DNA from: an uncultured bacterium
Lineage (GTDB): Bacteria; Bacillota; Limnochordia; DTU080; JAAYLA01
Direction: 5' to 3'
DNA: 23,957 bases
Assembly: GCA_937983075.1 (NCBI GenBank)
Contig: CALKAQ010000134.1
Span: 1 to 23,957 of the forward strand
Below are positions 14,110 through 22,052 of the stretch, one piece after another. A program made the position numbers and the translations under genes. Each line of letters opens with the position of its first letter. Positions within the stretch are counted from its first letter, which is position 1. The notes below the pieces were generated by a model, which was not told the origin of the DNA, ran no database searches, and saw only the letters and a program-made list of their open reading frames with translations.

Positions 14110-15081
14110 TTATGCAATTTTAAATACGTGCTTCACAACGCGGATTGCCTTCGGCTCGTAAACGCGCTGCCAGTTAGCTCCGTTGGCCAGCTCCGAGTTT
14201 TCCGGGAACACGTCGGCGACCGAAGACTCCGTCCACTTGATTCCCCGCGGATGCAGGATGAAAATCCGGCGGTTGATCAGGAAATCCTCGCCGGACGATG
14301 CCAAGGAGTCACGATCAATCTCCGTCTCAATGATTCGCGGATGAGAGCCGTTGCCGAGCGCAATAGCTCCAGCACCAAACAGGTACATCGTGCCGGTCTT
14401 CGTGGCCGTGTCGTACGGCATGCCGTCGTCCACAATGACGCGCTTGTTCATGAAGTACGGAACGCGGTCGGATTGATCCTTCTCCTGCACGTACTCGATC
14501 AGCTGGCGTTTGGCCAGATATGCTTCGACCGCGCTGTGCATCATGACGCCGGTCAGCAGTCCTTTGGCGTCGCCGAGCAGTTGGGTCGCATCGATGAAGC
14601 TGTCACCGCTGACGAGCGCGTCGTCGCCCGTCTCGCCCGAAATATCGAGCACATGGCCGGACATGTTCGACGCCTTGAACACGCCGTCCAACGTCGCCAG
14701 CAGAATCTTCTGCATCTCGCGCGTCCAGTAGGCTGCCACCAAATCCGCGATGGCCCGCATCGGATCGTCTCCGGAAAGCAGAGCGGACAGACCGTTTGCG
14801 CCCCACGCACGACCACGGCCGTGCTTGCGAGCTACGTCCATATTGGATCCAATTTTCCCTGGAGTTAGCGCTCCGTCATCTTTCATCGTTTCAGAGTCGC
14901 CGGTCAGATCGTTCCAGTATGGCATGTTAACCAGAGTGTTGGGACCGCTGGCCAGCTCATCGAATTCTGCGTTGTTTTGCACGATGCCGGATTGGATCAA
15001 AGCCGAAAGTTCCATCGTGCGTTGAATGACATAATCGTTAAATACTTCTGGCTGAATAACATCAGCAATACGCGTAGTCAT
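14110..15081 (-). CDS. Major capsid protein (gp13-like family)
   Basis: The 323-residue product has the family opening MTTRIADVIQPEVFNDYVIQ followed by RTMELSALIQSGI and LVNMPYWNDLTGDSE. The middle includes YWTREMQKILLATLDGVF and a C-terminal domain with GEDFLINRRIFILHPRGIKW. These are signatures of the 13-like major capsid proteins of Bacillota phages (HK97 fold). It follows the scaffold gene and has GAGGTGAT before the ATG. This is the highest-copy protein of the head. Length is usual for the family. Confidence 0.92.
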   Translation of the reverse strand: MTTRIADVIQPEVFNDYVIQRTMELSALIQSGIVQNNAEFDELASGPNTLVNMPYWNDLTGDSETMKDDGALTPGKIGSNMDVARKHGRGRAWGANGLSALLSGDDPMRAIADLVAAYWTREMQKILLATLDGVFKASNMSGHVLDISGETGDDALVSGDSFIDATQLLGDAKGLLTGVMMHSAVEAYLAKRQLIEYVQEKDQSDRVPYFMNKRVIVDDGMPYDTATKTGTMYLFGAGAIALGNGSHPRIIETEIDRDSLASSGEDFLINRRIFILHPRGIKWTESSVADVFPENSELANGANWQRVYEPKAIRVVKHVFKIA

Positions 15082-15102
15082 TGATAAATCACCTCATCCT
15101 TG

Positions 15103-15747
15103 TTATTTCGCTGCAGCCATGAGTTGCTTTGCCAACTCAGGATTTTCCCGCAAGATGCGGCCTTGTTCAGTCAAATTAAAGTGCTCCTTGCTCCAAGGGT
15201 TCTTTTGGCCGCTTTTGTCGCCCTTGTCGCTTCCTTCAGGAGGTTTTGCGCCGCGGAACTTCGCGCCTCCATCCTCCTTTTGGACAAACAAAAAAGCCTT
15301 GCTCTCGCGCAGGGCTTTGATTTGATCGTCGAGTCCGGCTTTCACGTTACCGTTGTCATCGAGTTCAATCTTTGTTTTGTCCAGCAATGTTGCCACCAGA
15401 TCCGGATCGTGAGCATCGCCGGCAACCGCAAGTTTGATAGCTGTGGTCACCGCCATGTCTCGAATTTTTGCTTCATACTGCTCAGCAGCTTGCTTATTCT
15501 GCTTCTGCAACTCTTCGATCTGCTTTCGCAATTCCTCGTTCCCCTCTGCTGCTTTCTTCAGATCAGCCAGCTGCTTGTCTCGCTCTTTCAGCGCCTCTTC
15601 GGCTTGCTTCTTCGCCTCATTCACTTCGTTGAACTTGTCCTTCGGAATCCAGTTTCCATCTGACACAACAGCGATTTTGTGCTTATCACCGAGTTTGGCC
15701 AAGACTTGATTGAGGAGTTCTTCACCCAATAACTCTTTCAAATCCAC
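15103..15747 (-). CDS. Scaffold protein (GP20 family)
   Basis: A 214-residue protein, predicted to guide capsid assembly. After a short head (DLKELLGEELLNQVLAKLG) comes GNWIPKDKFNEVNE, then a long coiled coil from about residue 40 to 105 (heptad-like EALKERDKQLADLKKAAEG), and a C-terminal part ending ELAKQLMAAAK. GTG at 15747 is taken as start because GGGAGAG is eight bases upstream; an in-frame ATG at 15795 lacks such a site. It lies directly before the capsid gene, as expected. Confidence 0.9.
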   Translation of the reverse strand: MDLKELLGEELLNQVLAKLGDKHKIAVVSDGNWIPKDKFNEVNEAKKQAEEALKERDKQLADLKKAAEGNEELRKQIEELQKQNKQAAEQYEAKIRDMAVTTAIKLAVAGDAHDPDLVATLLDKTKIELDDNGNVKAGLDDQIKALRESKAFLFVQKEDGGAKFRGAKPPEGSDKGDKSGQKNPWSKEHFNLTEQGRILRENPELAKQLMAAAK

Positions 15748-15834
15748 ATCAATCACTCTCCCGATTAGGTTTTTAAGCTGGTAACCCGCCAGCAATCGGC
15801 TTGCGTTCAGTTTGGCCCCGAACCTTTAAAGTGG

Positions 15835-15871
15835 GCAACACAAAGGGCCCCTGAAGTCTCATCAGGAGCCC
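15835..15871 (-). terminator. Terminator-like hairpin after the 86-residue accessory gene
   Basis: GGGC-C-CCTGA (15845-15854) pairs with TCAGG-A-GCCC (15862-15871) with a single internal mismatch around a seven-base loop; on the minus strand it is followed by TTTGTGTT. It sits four bases after the stop at 15876. The U-tract is imperfect, so it probably attenuates. Confidence 0.55.
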
Positions 15872-15875
15872 ACTA

Positions 15876-16136
15876 TTACATCAGTTCATATTCTTCTTCA
15901 AAAATATCCTGATTCACAGCTTCCAATTTCCCATCGCTGTGCTTGACGATGTAATCCGTTGGCTCCGCTACGACCACATCAAGCGCTCCGCGTATGACGC
16001 GGAGACGAACTCCGTCGGCCGTATAGTCAACTGAAACAGGCAAACCAACAAAATCGATAATCTCTTGCACTCGCGAAGGATCATTAAATTGAATCGCTTG
16101 ACAAACAAAACTGCGTCTATATTGATAAACCGGCAT
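15876..16136 (-). CDS. Small phage accessory protein (DYIxxxxGxxxxxxxDIFExxYE type)
   Basis: The 86-residue protein MPVYQYRRSFVCQAIQFND has the widespread phage pattern of a beta-rich protein ending with a DYIV...G...DIFEEEYE motif (about residues 62-84), seen in many phage genomes in which GDYII is followed by PDIFE. Function is unknown. It has GAGGTGAG before the ATG and is bounded by hairpins on both sides, marking it as a cargo-like insert between the minor head and scaffold genes. It could be a second accessory or immunity partner of the toxin-like domain, but nothing shows this directly. Confidence 0.7.
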   Translation of the reverse strand: MPVYQYRRSFVCQAIQFNDPSRVQEIIDFVGLPVSVDYTADGVRLRVIRGALDVVVAEPTDYIVKHSDGKLEAVNQDIFEEEYELM

Positions 16137-16150
16137 ACACTCACCTCACT

Positions 16151-16192
16151 CCCAAAACAAAAGCACCCTCGCATATTTTTGCGGGAGTGCTT
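16151..16192 (-). terminator. Terminator after the 78-residue gene
   Basis: AAGCAC...GCA (16161-16173) pairs with TGC...GTGCTT (16180-16192) with one wobble and one mismatch around a six-base loop; the minus strand continues TTTTGTTTTGGG. It starts two bases past the stop at 16194. Confidence 0.65.
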
Positions 16193-16193
16193 G

Positions 16194-16430
16194 CTATCCG
16201 TAGATGGCCTTTTGAAGTGTTCCTTTATCGTCATCTTCAACGATTTCCCATCTGCCGCCGGGACCTTCTCGTGGATCCAACGGGGCAGGAGCTTTGGCTG
16301 AGTACAAGTAATCCTCTTCGGAATCGTCGATGACTCTCAGGAAAGGCCCCTCAACACCCAGACATTCATACACCTTTCCATTTGTCAGCCCAACAGCACC
16401 AAAACTTTCACCGACATACCTTACTTTCAT
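16194..16430 (-). CDS. Small acidic protein coupled to the minor head gene, immunity candidate
   Basis: A 78-residue acidic protein beginning MKVRYVGESFGAVGLTNGKV and continuing FLRVIDDSEEDYLYSAKA. The form MKVKYIG...LTNGKxYxV...DDSGEDYLY is common in Bacillota as an orphan small protein often found near toxins or phage genes; I know no proven function. Its ATG overlaps the stop of the minor head gene (ATGA), so the two are translationally coupled, and a terminator follows at once. Acidic charge, small size and coupling to a gene with a toxin-like C-terminus make it the best immunity candidate. That role is inference. Confidence 0.75.
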   Translation of the reverse strand: MKVRYVGESFGAVGLTNGKVYECLGVEGPFLRVIDDSEEDYLYSAKAPAPLDPREGPGGRWEIVEDDDKGTLQKAIYG

Positions 16431-17776
16431 GTGTTCTTCGTCCTCCTTTCCTTGAACGATTTTATCTTGTGTTCAACTGCTTTTTCGCCATTCTGGTACC
16501 AGTGAATATCGAATTCATATTTTTCCGATTTCACCAGGCCAACTGCTTTCTGCCAATCTTCTGGGCGACCACCATATCTTTTTACCAAAGAGTCGATAGC
16601 CCTGATTGGAGTTGCAACGCCCTTTCCAGCGATTACATGAACATTCTCAATGACCGCGTTTCTCGGAATCCATACGTTTCCAGAGCGATCCGTCCTCAGT
16701 GCTACCGGAAGTACTGAATTATCGATCCGCCGGGTTTTCGGCGGCTCAACGCTTAGGACATAATCATTGTACCACCGCTCGTATGTCATGTCACCAAGAA
16801 CATGATACGTCCGCCCATCTGCATCCCGGGCGACCCGCTCGCCGACATCTTCCTCGTCGTCGAAGTATGGGACGGTTGTCGTCCGACAATTCGGATGAAA
16901 CGGCGGCGCCGTGACCCCGACTTCCATTTCGGACAGCCGGAAAACCTTTCCGTCCATGTCCTGACAGATGGGTGAAGTTTTGCTGTCCAAAGTAGCGAGA
17001 ATTTCGTACTTCTCGACGATCCCGGATGCTTTGTAGCTGTCCATCGTTGCTTGTTCGGTAAAAAATGCCGATTCCGTCTGCACCAGCCGGCGGGCATTGG
17101 ACAGCGATACCCCGAACCGTTCCCGCACAATCCGGACGGTTCTGTCCACGCTATCGCCGCGAATGAATGCCTGCGTCAACTGGACATGAAGTTCACGGGC
17201 CAATTTGTCCCGATCATTCCAGATCCGCTTTGACCAATTGGAGCCAGCAAACTCTGTTCCGAGCACTTTTTCCAGTGACCGCTGATCGATCTTTGCAAAC
17301 GATGCTCCTATCCCGGTACCTTGCTGTATTTCAAACAGGGTACGGTAGTAGGTGTCCTCATAAATGTCGCTCAGGAGCTCACGCACGCCCGTCTGCTGGC
17401 TCGCGGCCAACATTTCGAGCTGATGCCTGATTTGAACCTGCAAAGCCTCCAAACGGCTTACACGCGTCCGATAGTAGACATTGTTGAGTTGTCGCGTCCA
17501 ACGGCCGTCTGCGTTGTTTTTGGCCTTCTCGATAAACTCTTCCAGCGTCATCTTGAACTCGGACAATTCGCCGGTCGTAAGCAGCCGACGCGCCTCGACC
17601 AGGTCGATTTCATTGTTCACCGCGAACCGGCCATAAAATCGCTCGATGTCCCGCTGGATCGACTGCATGGCCCGAACGTATTCACGCCCCAACTCGTAGA
17701 CGTATCTGTCAGCCTTAAGATGTTGCCTCTTGGCGATCTGCTCCGAGCGTTTCTTCCAGTAGTCAGCGGGCTTCAT
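16427..17776 (-). CDS. Minor head protein (MuF / SPP1 gp7 family) with toxin-like C-terminal extension
   Basis: The 449-residue protein has the SPP1 gp7/MuF head-morphogenesis layout: helical N-terminus, then SLSNARRLVQTESAFFTEQA (about residues 225-244), LDSKTSPICQDMDGKVF (about 262-280) and PPFHPNCRTTTVPY (about 287-300). SPP1 gp7 is about 310 residues, so 130-150 extra residues follow. The last 75 (from about 375) contain VHVIAGKGVATPIRAIDSL, RYGGRPEDWQKAVG and the terminal FDIHWYQNGE with several Lys/Arg. MuF proteins fused to nuclease toxins (BECR-fold and others) are known in temperate phages; the compact, basic, His-containing tail fits this but I cannot assign a family. It could instead be a structural decoration. 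Confidence 0.88.
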   Translation of the reverse strand: MKPADYWKKRSEQIAKRQHLKADRYVYELGREYVRAMQSIQRDIERFYGRFAVNNEIDLVEARRLLTTGELSEFKMTLEEFIEKAKNNADGRWTRQLNNVYYRTRVSRLEALQVQIRHQLEMLAASQQTGVRELLSDIYEDTYYRTLFEIQQGTGIGASFAKIDQRSLEKVLGTEFAGSNWSKRIWNDRDKLARELHVQLTQAFIRGDSVDRTVRIVRERFGVSLSNARRLVQTESAFFTEQATMDSYKASGIVEKYEILATLDSKTSPICQDMDGKVFRLSEMEVGVTAPPFHPNCRTTTVPYFDDEEDVGERVARDADGRTYHVLGDMTYERWYNDYVLSVEPPKTRRIDNSVLPVALRTDRSGNVWIPRNAVIENVHVIAGKGVATPIRAIDSLVKRYGGRPEDWQKAVGLVKSEKYEFDIHWYQNGEKAVEHKIKSFKERRTKNT

Positions 17777-19245
17777 TCATCATCACCGTCATCCGGGTCA
17801 ACCGGGTCTACTCCGCCTCCCAGCCCCTGATAATCCAGGAACCGCTCCATATCCTGCTGACGCTCCTTCTCAATCCGCTCGAGTTCTTCTTCGACATCGG
17901 TTACCCAAGTGTGGTTCGCGATGATCGTCTCATCAGAAATGATGCCCTTGCTCTTTTGAGCGTTTTCGATGACTTCAGTTTCGTTAATTATGATGTCTCG
18001 GTTGAAAATGAAGTCAACCGTTTCATTGAGAAAGTCCTCACCAGTGGTGTTATACAAATGCGTGTTGATGAACCACAAAAGCTGCTCGAGGCTTGCCTGG
18101 AACTCAGTCTCAATATCGTTGGCGTCCATGTCCAGATCTGCGTACAGGAACTTCAATGCGACACCTGACGGCGCAGTATTGAAATCTTTCATCTGCGTGT
18201 CCACGCCTCGACCAAACTCGAAGATATCCTTTCGATTCATCTCCATGTGGGTCTTGTATGCATCGACATCGATCTCAATACTTTTCGTGTCCAGCCCACC
18301 GTCATCCCGCACCTTTACCGCCCGGTACACGGATAGATTGCGCCGGAACTCACCTAGATCCTGGCCATCAAAATTCCTGATGACGTAGATGCTGTTTGGT
18401 AGGTCTTCGAGATTATTGGCATTGTCAGATTTACGCGCGTCGTAGTCATCGACCAGCGACTTAATCTGCTGGACGAGCGGCATTTCTTCCTCATTGTACT
18501 TGAACGGGATGAAGGGAACCTTCTCCCAGTTCATGGGGATCTCTTTGTCGCCCACGGTCATCACGAAATGGCTGCCCAACTCACCGGCCTCCACGTCCGG
18601 GATTATGCCTCCCTCGTCCAGGACATACCTGCGGACGCCGCCCGTGTCCCAATACTCCACTTTCGTGATTGTCTTTTTCATGGTGCCCTCGTAGGCAACG
18701 ATGTCGTACACTCGAATGAATGCATCTAGTTCCGTATGCGCCGCGTCTTTCCAAAGCGGCAAAGCCTCTTCGGACGGAATCTTTGCGAACCGCAAACTTC
18801 CTTCCTCGTCGTAGTACGGATGAAGCCAAGCAATACCTTTTTTTATCGCTTCTTTCCCTAGACTTTTGAGTAGCCGCAAAAACGACCTGTTAAAAATTTG
18901 ATTCAGGTGGTCGGCGTACTCTTTTTTGTCCGTCTGGATGCTCATAGGAAGCCCGAGCAAATAACCAACCTTCTGGTCCACGAGCTTACGCACAAAGTTG
19001 TTCACGAGTTTGTTGTTTGCGAGGTTCGGATCCTCTTGCGTCTGGCCGCCCTCGCCGATCATTTCGCGTTTGCGATCAAGAATGTCCGTTTCACCACGGT
19101 AGTACCTTTGGCCGATTAGCATCCAACGGCGTTTGTCTGATAATAGCCATTCTTGTATTTCTTGCTTGATGATTTCTTCCAAACTCATCGCCGACTTGGC
19201 ACCGGATTCAATGATTTCGATGATGCGTTGCATTTCGGTTGACAC
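17773..19245 (-). CDS. Portal protein (SPP1 gp6 family)
   Basis: A 490-residue portal subunit, forming the 12-mer DNA channel at one head vertex. SPP1 gp6 features are WMLIGQRYYRGETDILDRKR, NNKLVNNFVRKLVDQKVGYL and FIPFKYNEEEMPLVQQIKSL in the N-terminal half, then FNTAPSGVALKFLYADLD near residue 355 and a Glu/Asp-rich end. GTG start with AGGAGGTGATC upstream. Length is close to SPP1 gp6 (about 500). It overlaps the minor head gene by four bases (ATGA). Confidence 0.92.
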   Translation of the reverse strand: MSTEMQRIIEIIESGAKSAMSLEEIIKQEIQEWLLSDKRRWMLIGQRYYRGETDILDRKREMIGEGGQTQEDPNLANNKLVNNFVRKLVDQKVGYLLGLPMSIQTDKKEYADHLNQIFNRSFLRLLKSLGKEAIKKGIAWLHPYYDEEGSLRFAKIPSEEALPLWKDAAHTELDAFIRVYDIVAYEGTMKKTITKVEYWDTGGVRRYVLDEGGIIPDVEAGELGSHFVMTVGDKEIPMNWEKVPFIPFKYNEEEMPLVQQIKSLVDDYDARKSDNANNLEDLPNSIYVIRNFDGQDLGEFRRNLSVYRAVKVRDDGGLDTKSIEIDVDAYKTHMEMNRKDIFEFGRGVDTQMKDFNTAPSGVALKFLYADLDMDANDIETEFQASLEQLLWFINTHLYNTTGEDFLNETVDFIFNRDIIINETEVIENAQKSKGIISDETIIANHTWVTDVEEELERIEKERQQDMERFLDYQGLGGGVDPVDPDDGDDE

Positions 19246-19257
19246 AGGATCACCTCC

Positions 19258-20502
19258 TCAATTGAAACTGATGGCTGGGCCTCTGCGCACGTCTTCCACG
19301 GCATACCGCAGCGCCGCCATCGCGTCGTCCATGAATTCTACCGGCTCATCCAGATAAACTCCGAGTTTGTCGTCGTACTTCCACTTCCATTGCTGTATTT
19401 CTTTCAGTGTGTTGATGCAACGCGGGTGGATATGAATCTTGTGACGTTTCAAATAGTCTATCTGCGCCAACACACTTCCGGGCTCCTTTTTCACAGCGCG
19501 AGCATTGTAACCTGCGCTGCGCCATGTTTTAATTCGATCCGGCTCCGCTGAATCGCAATACATCACAATCCTTTTGTCTAGGCCCTTCTTCTCGGCTATC
19601 TGAATAATTTCACCGGTGTCCTTTTCATGCACGTAAATTTCATCGCAAATAAAAATCTCGCCGTCTTTGAATCCGACGTCGAGGATAGCGTTCGCGTGGT
19701 TGAAACCGAAGTCCTGACCATACACTTTGCTGTCAAAGCGCTCGTAGGACGTGTCGAACTCTTCAACCACATAGTTGGTTAGGATCAAGCCGCCAAGCTC
19801 GCCCCATTCACCGAGGCCGTACACCCGGTAACCTTCTGGGTCGACCTCTTTCCGCAGCATCATGCGTCGATGGTATGCCTCGTCAATGAATCGATTGTCC
19901 AAATACGTGCTGTGATGAGTGAATATGTCCGGGTGCGAAATATCGAAATACCGGCGCTTGATCCAGTGCATTGCGCTGACCGGGTTGAAGGTCATCGTGA
20001 TCTGGTAAAACAAGTTCGGATTATCCAGGATCCCGCGCAACCGGTCATCCAGGATGTCGACGTCGCTTTCTAACAACTCTGTCGCTTCTTCAATCCAGAT
20101 CCACACCAGTTTTCCGCGTTCAAAGTTGATCGATTTGATTTTTTCCCGTTCGTTTTGTCCTTTTACGCCACGGAAAATGATCTTGTTGCCAGTAATACGG
20201 CTCTCCAGCTCAAGCGGGTTTTGCTTGATACTCCAATACCGGCGCCACTGGTCGCCAAAAATCCGATACACAGCCGCGCACAACTCGGCATATGTGGAAT
20301 ACCGGTTTGTGGCATCGACCTTCCGGATTACCAGCAGATTGGCGCCCTTATACTTTGGATCGCTGAGCTTTAGGACATAGTCCTGTGCAACGTTGACCGA
20401 TTTCCCAGATCCGGCTGAGCCCTTCATCACACGATAACGATGTCGGCTTTCATTGGCGCTACGGAATACAGGATTAAATTGTACTCTAGTTGTTGTCGCC
20501 AT
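19258..20502 (-). CDS. xtmB: Terminase large subunit (PBSX XtmB family)
   Basis: The ATPase-nuclease that packages DNA into the head. Counted from an upstream possible start (20514), Walker A is GSAGSGKS at 32-39, Walker B LVWIWIEEA at 136-144 with catalytic Glu, coupling motif TFNP at 175-178. The nuclease domain shows GQDFGFNHANAI (Asp268), YCDSAEPDRI (Asp321) and FMDDAMAALRYAVED near the C-terminus. ATG at 20502 (414 residues) is preferred because GGTGAT precedes it; ATG 20514 is the alternative. It overlaps terS by 17 bases. Length and motif order are normal. Confidence 0.93.
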   Translation of the reverse strand: MATTTRVQFNPVFRSANESRHRYRVMKGSAGSGKSVNVAQDYVLKLSDPKYKGANLLVIRKVDATNRYSTYAELCAAVYRIFGDQWRRYWSIKQNPLELESRITGNKIIFRGVKGQNEREKIKSINFERGKLVWIWIEEATELLESDVDILDDRLRGILDNPNLFYQITMTFNPVSAMHWIKRRYFDISHPDIFTHHSTYLDNRFIDEAYHRRMMLRKEVDPEGYRVYGLGEWGELGGLILTNYVVEEFDTSYERFDSKVYGQDFGFNHANAILDVGFKDGEIFICDEIYVHEKDTGEIIQIAEKKGLDKRIVMYCDSAEPDRIKTWRSAGYNARAVKKEPGSVLAQIDYLKRHKIHIHPRCINTLKEIQQWKWKYDDKLGVYLDEPVEFMDDAMAALRYAVEDVRRGPAISFN

Positions 20503-21040
20503 CAGAATCACCATAATCGATGATGATCCGGATCGGATCTTTTTCGCCAGAATCCTGAACAGACTGAATTCGATGTTTCAAGTCCAACAATCTTGCCTTC
20601 TTCTCCTGCACTCGAGTGAGTGCCTCCTCGATCGCCTGAATTTGCCCGAGAGTCCCCTCGACCTCCTGCAGGTTTGTCTTTTTCCCTTTCTCCTCACCGG
20701 TCATCACCCGCGTGACGGTGAAATCCCCGGCAGCCCGCAGCCGTTCAATCCGCTGCAACATGCGACGCTCCCGGATCGTAATCAACCTAATCTCCTCGTC
20801 CAGTTGCTTCAATACATCCGTATCGACGGCATGAAAAAGGACGCGCTCTTCCTCTTCGAGTGCATCCATCCAGATCGTTTCGTATTCGCCGGTTGTGACG
20901 GCGTTTTTGTTTCCCTGCGGCGGGCCGGTAGACTTTCCGCCGTGCATCCGACAGCGGCCGTTTTTCATGGGACGGTTGCGACACGGCAGGCCGCTACGCG
21001 TCTTGGCGCCGCAAATGTTTGCATGGGGTTGTTTTGTCAC
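20486..21040 (-). CDS. Terminase small subunit with N-terminal Cys/His motif
   Basis: A 184-residue DNA-recognition subunit. The N-terminus has a zinc-finger-like arrangement Cys10, Cys20, Cys30, His33 in CRNRPMKNGRCRMHGGKS, a form found in many small terminases of Bacillota phages, followed by long charged helices (IRLITIRERRMLQRIERLRA, ALTRVQEKKARLLDLKHR) for oligomerisation. GTG start with GGGGGTGGGTGAT nearby. Unlike PBSX XtmA this is the Cys/HGG type. Its upstream neighbour on the same strand is 830 bases away because hicAB intervenes in antisense. Confidence 0.88.
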   Translation of the reverse strand: MTKQPHANICGAKTRSGLPCRNRPMKNGRCRMHGGKSTGPPQGNKNAVTTGEYETIWMDALEEEERVLFHAVDTDVLKQLDEEIRLITIRERRMLQRIERLRAAGDFTVTRVMTGEEKGKKTNLQEVEGTLGQIQAIEEALTRVQEKKARLLDLKHRIQSVQDSGEKDPIRIIIDYGDSDGDNN

Positions 21041-21072
21041 TACATATCACCCACCCCCGATAATTAAGTGGT

Positions 21073-21093
21073 TATGAAATAAAGAACTTCATA
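21073..21093. promoter_or_regulatory. Inverted repeat in the terS-hicA intergenic region
   Basis: TATGAA (21073-21078) and TTCATA (21088-21093) form a 6-bp inverted repeat with a 9-base centre, between the divergent starts of terS and hicA. It may be an operator; no regulator is known. Confidence 0.3.
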
Positions 21094-21134
21094 CAACCTT
21101 GTAATAAACACGTGCAAAAATACGTAAAAAGTTA

Positions 21135-21163
21135 TTTACACGTGTTATTGTACGTGTTATAAT
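21135..21163 (+). promoter_or_regulatory. hicAB promoter with ACGTGTTAT repeats
   Basis: TTTACA (21135-21140), a 17-base spacer and TATAAT (21158-21163) form an excellent sigma-A promoter 23 bases before hicA's ATG. ACGTGTTAT occurs twice (21140-21148, 21152-21160), spaced 12 bases, and the first copy overlaps the palindrome ACACGTGT (21138-21145); an inverted, less exact copy lies near 21105-21114. These repeats sit in the spacer and are good candidates for HicB binding, since HicB proteins with RHH domains repress their own promoters. Confidence 0.75.
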
Positions 21164-21186
21164 ATAATTGTAAGGAGGGAGGGGAA

Positions 21187-21384
21187 ATGCCAAAAAGCTA
21201 CTCATCACGTGAAATACTCAAAATGCTCAAACAGGATGGATGGTACATAGTCAACATCGAAGGCAGTCATCATCAACTAAAACATCCAAAGAAAAAAGGT
21301 AAAGTGACCATTAAGCATCCAACAAAAGACATCCCGCCTAAAACCCTCAAATCCATATTCAAGCAAGCTGGTTGGGAAGACTGA
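21187..21384 (+). CDS. hicA: HicA toxin (mRNA interferase)
   Basis: A 65-residue HicA with the double-stranded-RNA-binding-like fold. Conserved features: SSREILKMLKQDGWYIV, the catalytic region GSHHQLKHP (residues 26-34), KGKVTIKHPTKDI and LKSIFKQAGW. It cleaves mRNA and is blocked by HicB. TAAGGAGGGAGGGG precedes the ATG. Encoded opposite to the late phage genes. Size is normal for the family. Confidence 0.92.
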   Translation: MPKSYSSREILKMLKQDGWYIVNIEGSHHQLKHPKKKGKVTIKHPTKDIPPKTLKSIFKQAGWED

Positions 21385-21413
21385 CCAGCTTGCAAAAAAG
21401 GAGGTTTATATAC

Positions 21414-21827
21414 ATGAAAAACAGATATATGTTCCCAGCTGTATTTGAACAGACAGACAATTCAATCGGCATTTACTTTCCGGATCTTCCTGGTTGTGTT
21501 TCATCCGGTGATGATGAACAAGATGCTGTACGTATGGCTAAAGAAGCTCTTTCTCTTCATCTGTACGGCATGGAAGAGGATGGGGAAGAAATCCCTGAAC
21601 CTTCATCAATCCGAGACATCCAAGAAAAATTGGATCCTAACGAATACGTTGTGATGATTGAAGTATGGATGCCACCATTTCGAGATAAGATGCAACAAAA
21701 AGCCGTGAAGAAAACACTAACTATTCCAAAATGGCTGGATGACATCGCTAAAGAACATGGTGTGAATTACTCTTTCATCTTGCAAGAAGCTTTAAAAAAA
21801 CATTTGGACGTAAAAGAACGTCCTTAA
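21414..21827 (+). CDS. hicB: HicB antitoxin with RHH DNA-binding domain
   Basis: A 137-residue antitoxin. The N-terminal HicB domain reads MFPAVFEQTDNSIGIYFPDL with PGCVSSGDDEQDAVRMAKEA; the C-terminus (about residues 105-135) has KKTLTIPKWLDDIAKEHGV and FILQEALKKHL, a ribbon-helix-helix that should bind the operator. ATG 21414 is nine bases after AAAGGAGG; a longer reading from 21372 overlaps hicA. It follows hicA by 29 bases and ends in a terminator. Confidence 0.92.
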   Translation: MKNRYMFPAVFEQTDNSIGIYFPDLPGCVSSGDDEQDAVRMAKEALSLHLYGMEEDGEEIPEPSSIRDIQEKLDPNEYVVMIEVWMPPFRDKMQQKAVKKTLTIPKWLDDIAKEHGVNYSFILQEALKKHLDVKERP

Positions 21828-21834
21828 TTTACCA

Positions 21835-21859
21835 AGCGGCCGTAACGGTCGCTTTTTTT
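21835..21859 (+). terminator. hicAB terminator
   Basis: AGCGGCCG (21835-21842) pairs with CGGTCGCT (21846-21853; one G-T wobble) around TAA, followed by seven T. It lies eight bases after hicB. Confidence 0.9.
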
Positions 21860-21868
21860 CTTGTCATT

Positions 21869-21988
21869 CTACTCTCTCACACAAAACGGCATGCTGCAGT
21901 ATTGCTTCGTCCCAGTCCACGTGCCCCAGACGCAACTTTTGCACTTTTTCGGCTGTTTTGGATCAGTTGATTTTTTCTTCACCTTCAT
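21869..21988 (-). CDS. Small Cys-rich phage protein (CxxCVWGTWTGTKQYCxxxxC)
   Basis: A 39-residue protein starting MKVKKKSTDPKQPKKCKSC and continuing VWGTWTGTKQYCSMPFCVRE. Four cysteines (CxxC and CxxxxC) around WGxWTGTKQ form a likely zinc knuckle that recurs in small proteins of Bacillota phages. The ATG at 21988 follows GGGGTG; an in-frame ATG at 22069 would place the coding sequence through the leader terminator and is unlikely. It is the first gene after the putative late promoter. Its function is unknown; regulation or DNA packaging are both possible. Confidence 0.65.
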   Translation of the reverse strand: MKVKKKSTDPKQPKKCKSCVWGTWTGTKQYCSMPFCVRE

Positions 21989-21997
21989 CACCCCAAT

Positions 21998-22025
21998 AAA
22001 AAAAGAGCCGCATAAATGCGACTCT
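21998..22025 (-). terminator. Intrinsic terminator in the putative late leader
   Basis: On the minus strand AGAGTCGCA pairs with TGCGGCTCT (9 bp, one U-G wobble) around a four-base loop and runs into a T-rich tail. It ends about ten bases before the ATG at 21988 and lies about 20-50 bases after the predicted transcription start of the promoter at 22053-22082. Confidence 0.85.
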
Positions 22026-22052
22026 GAATATTCCGCTCCGAACCTACCTCCC

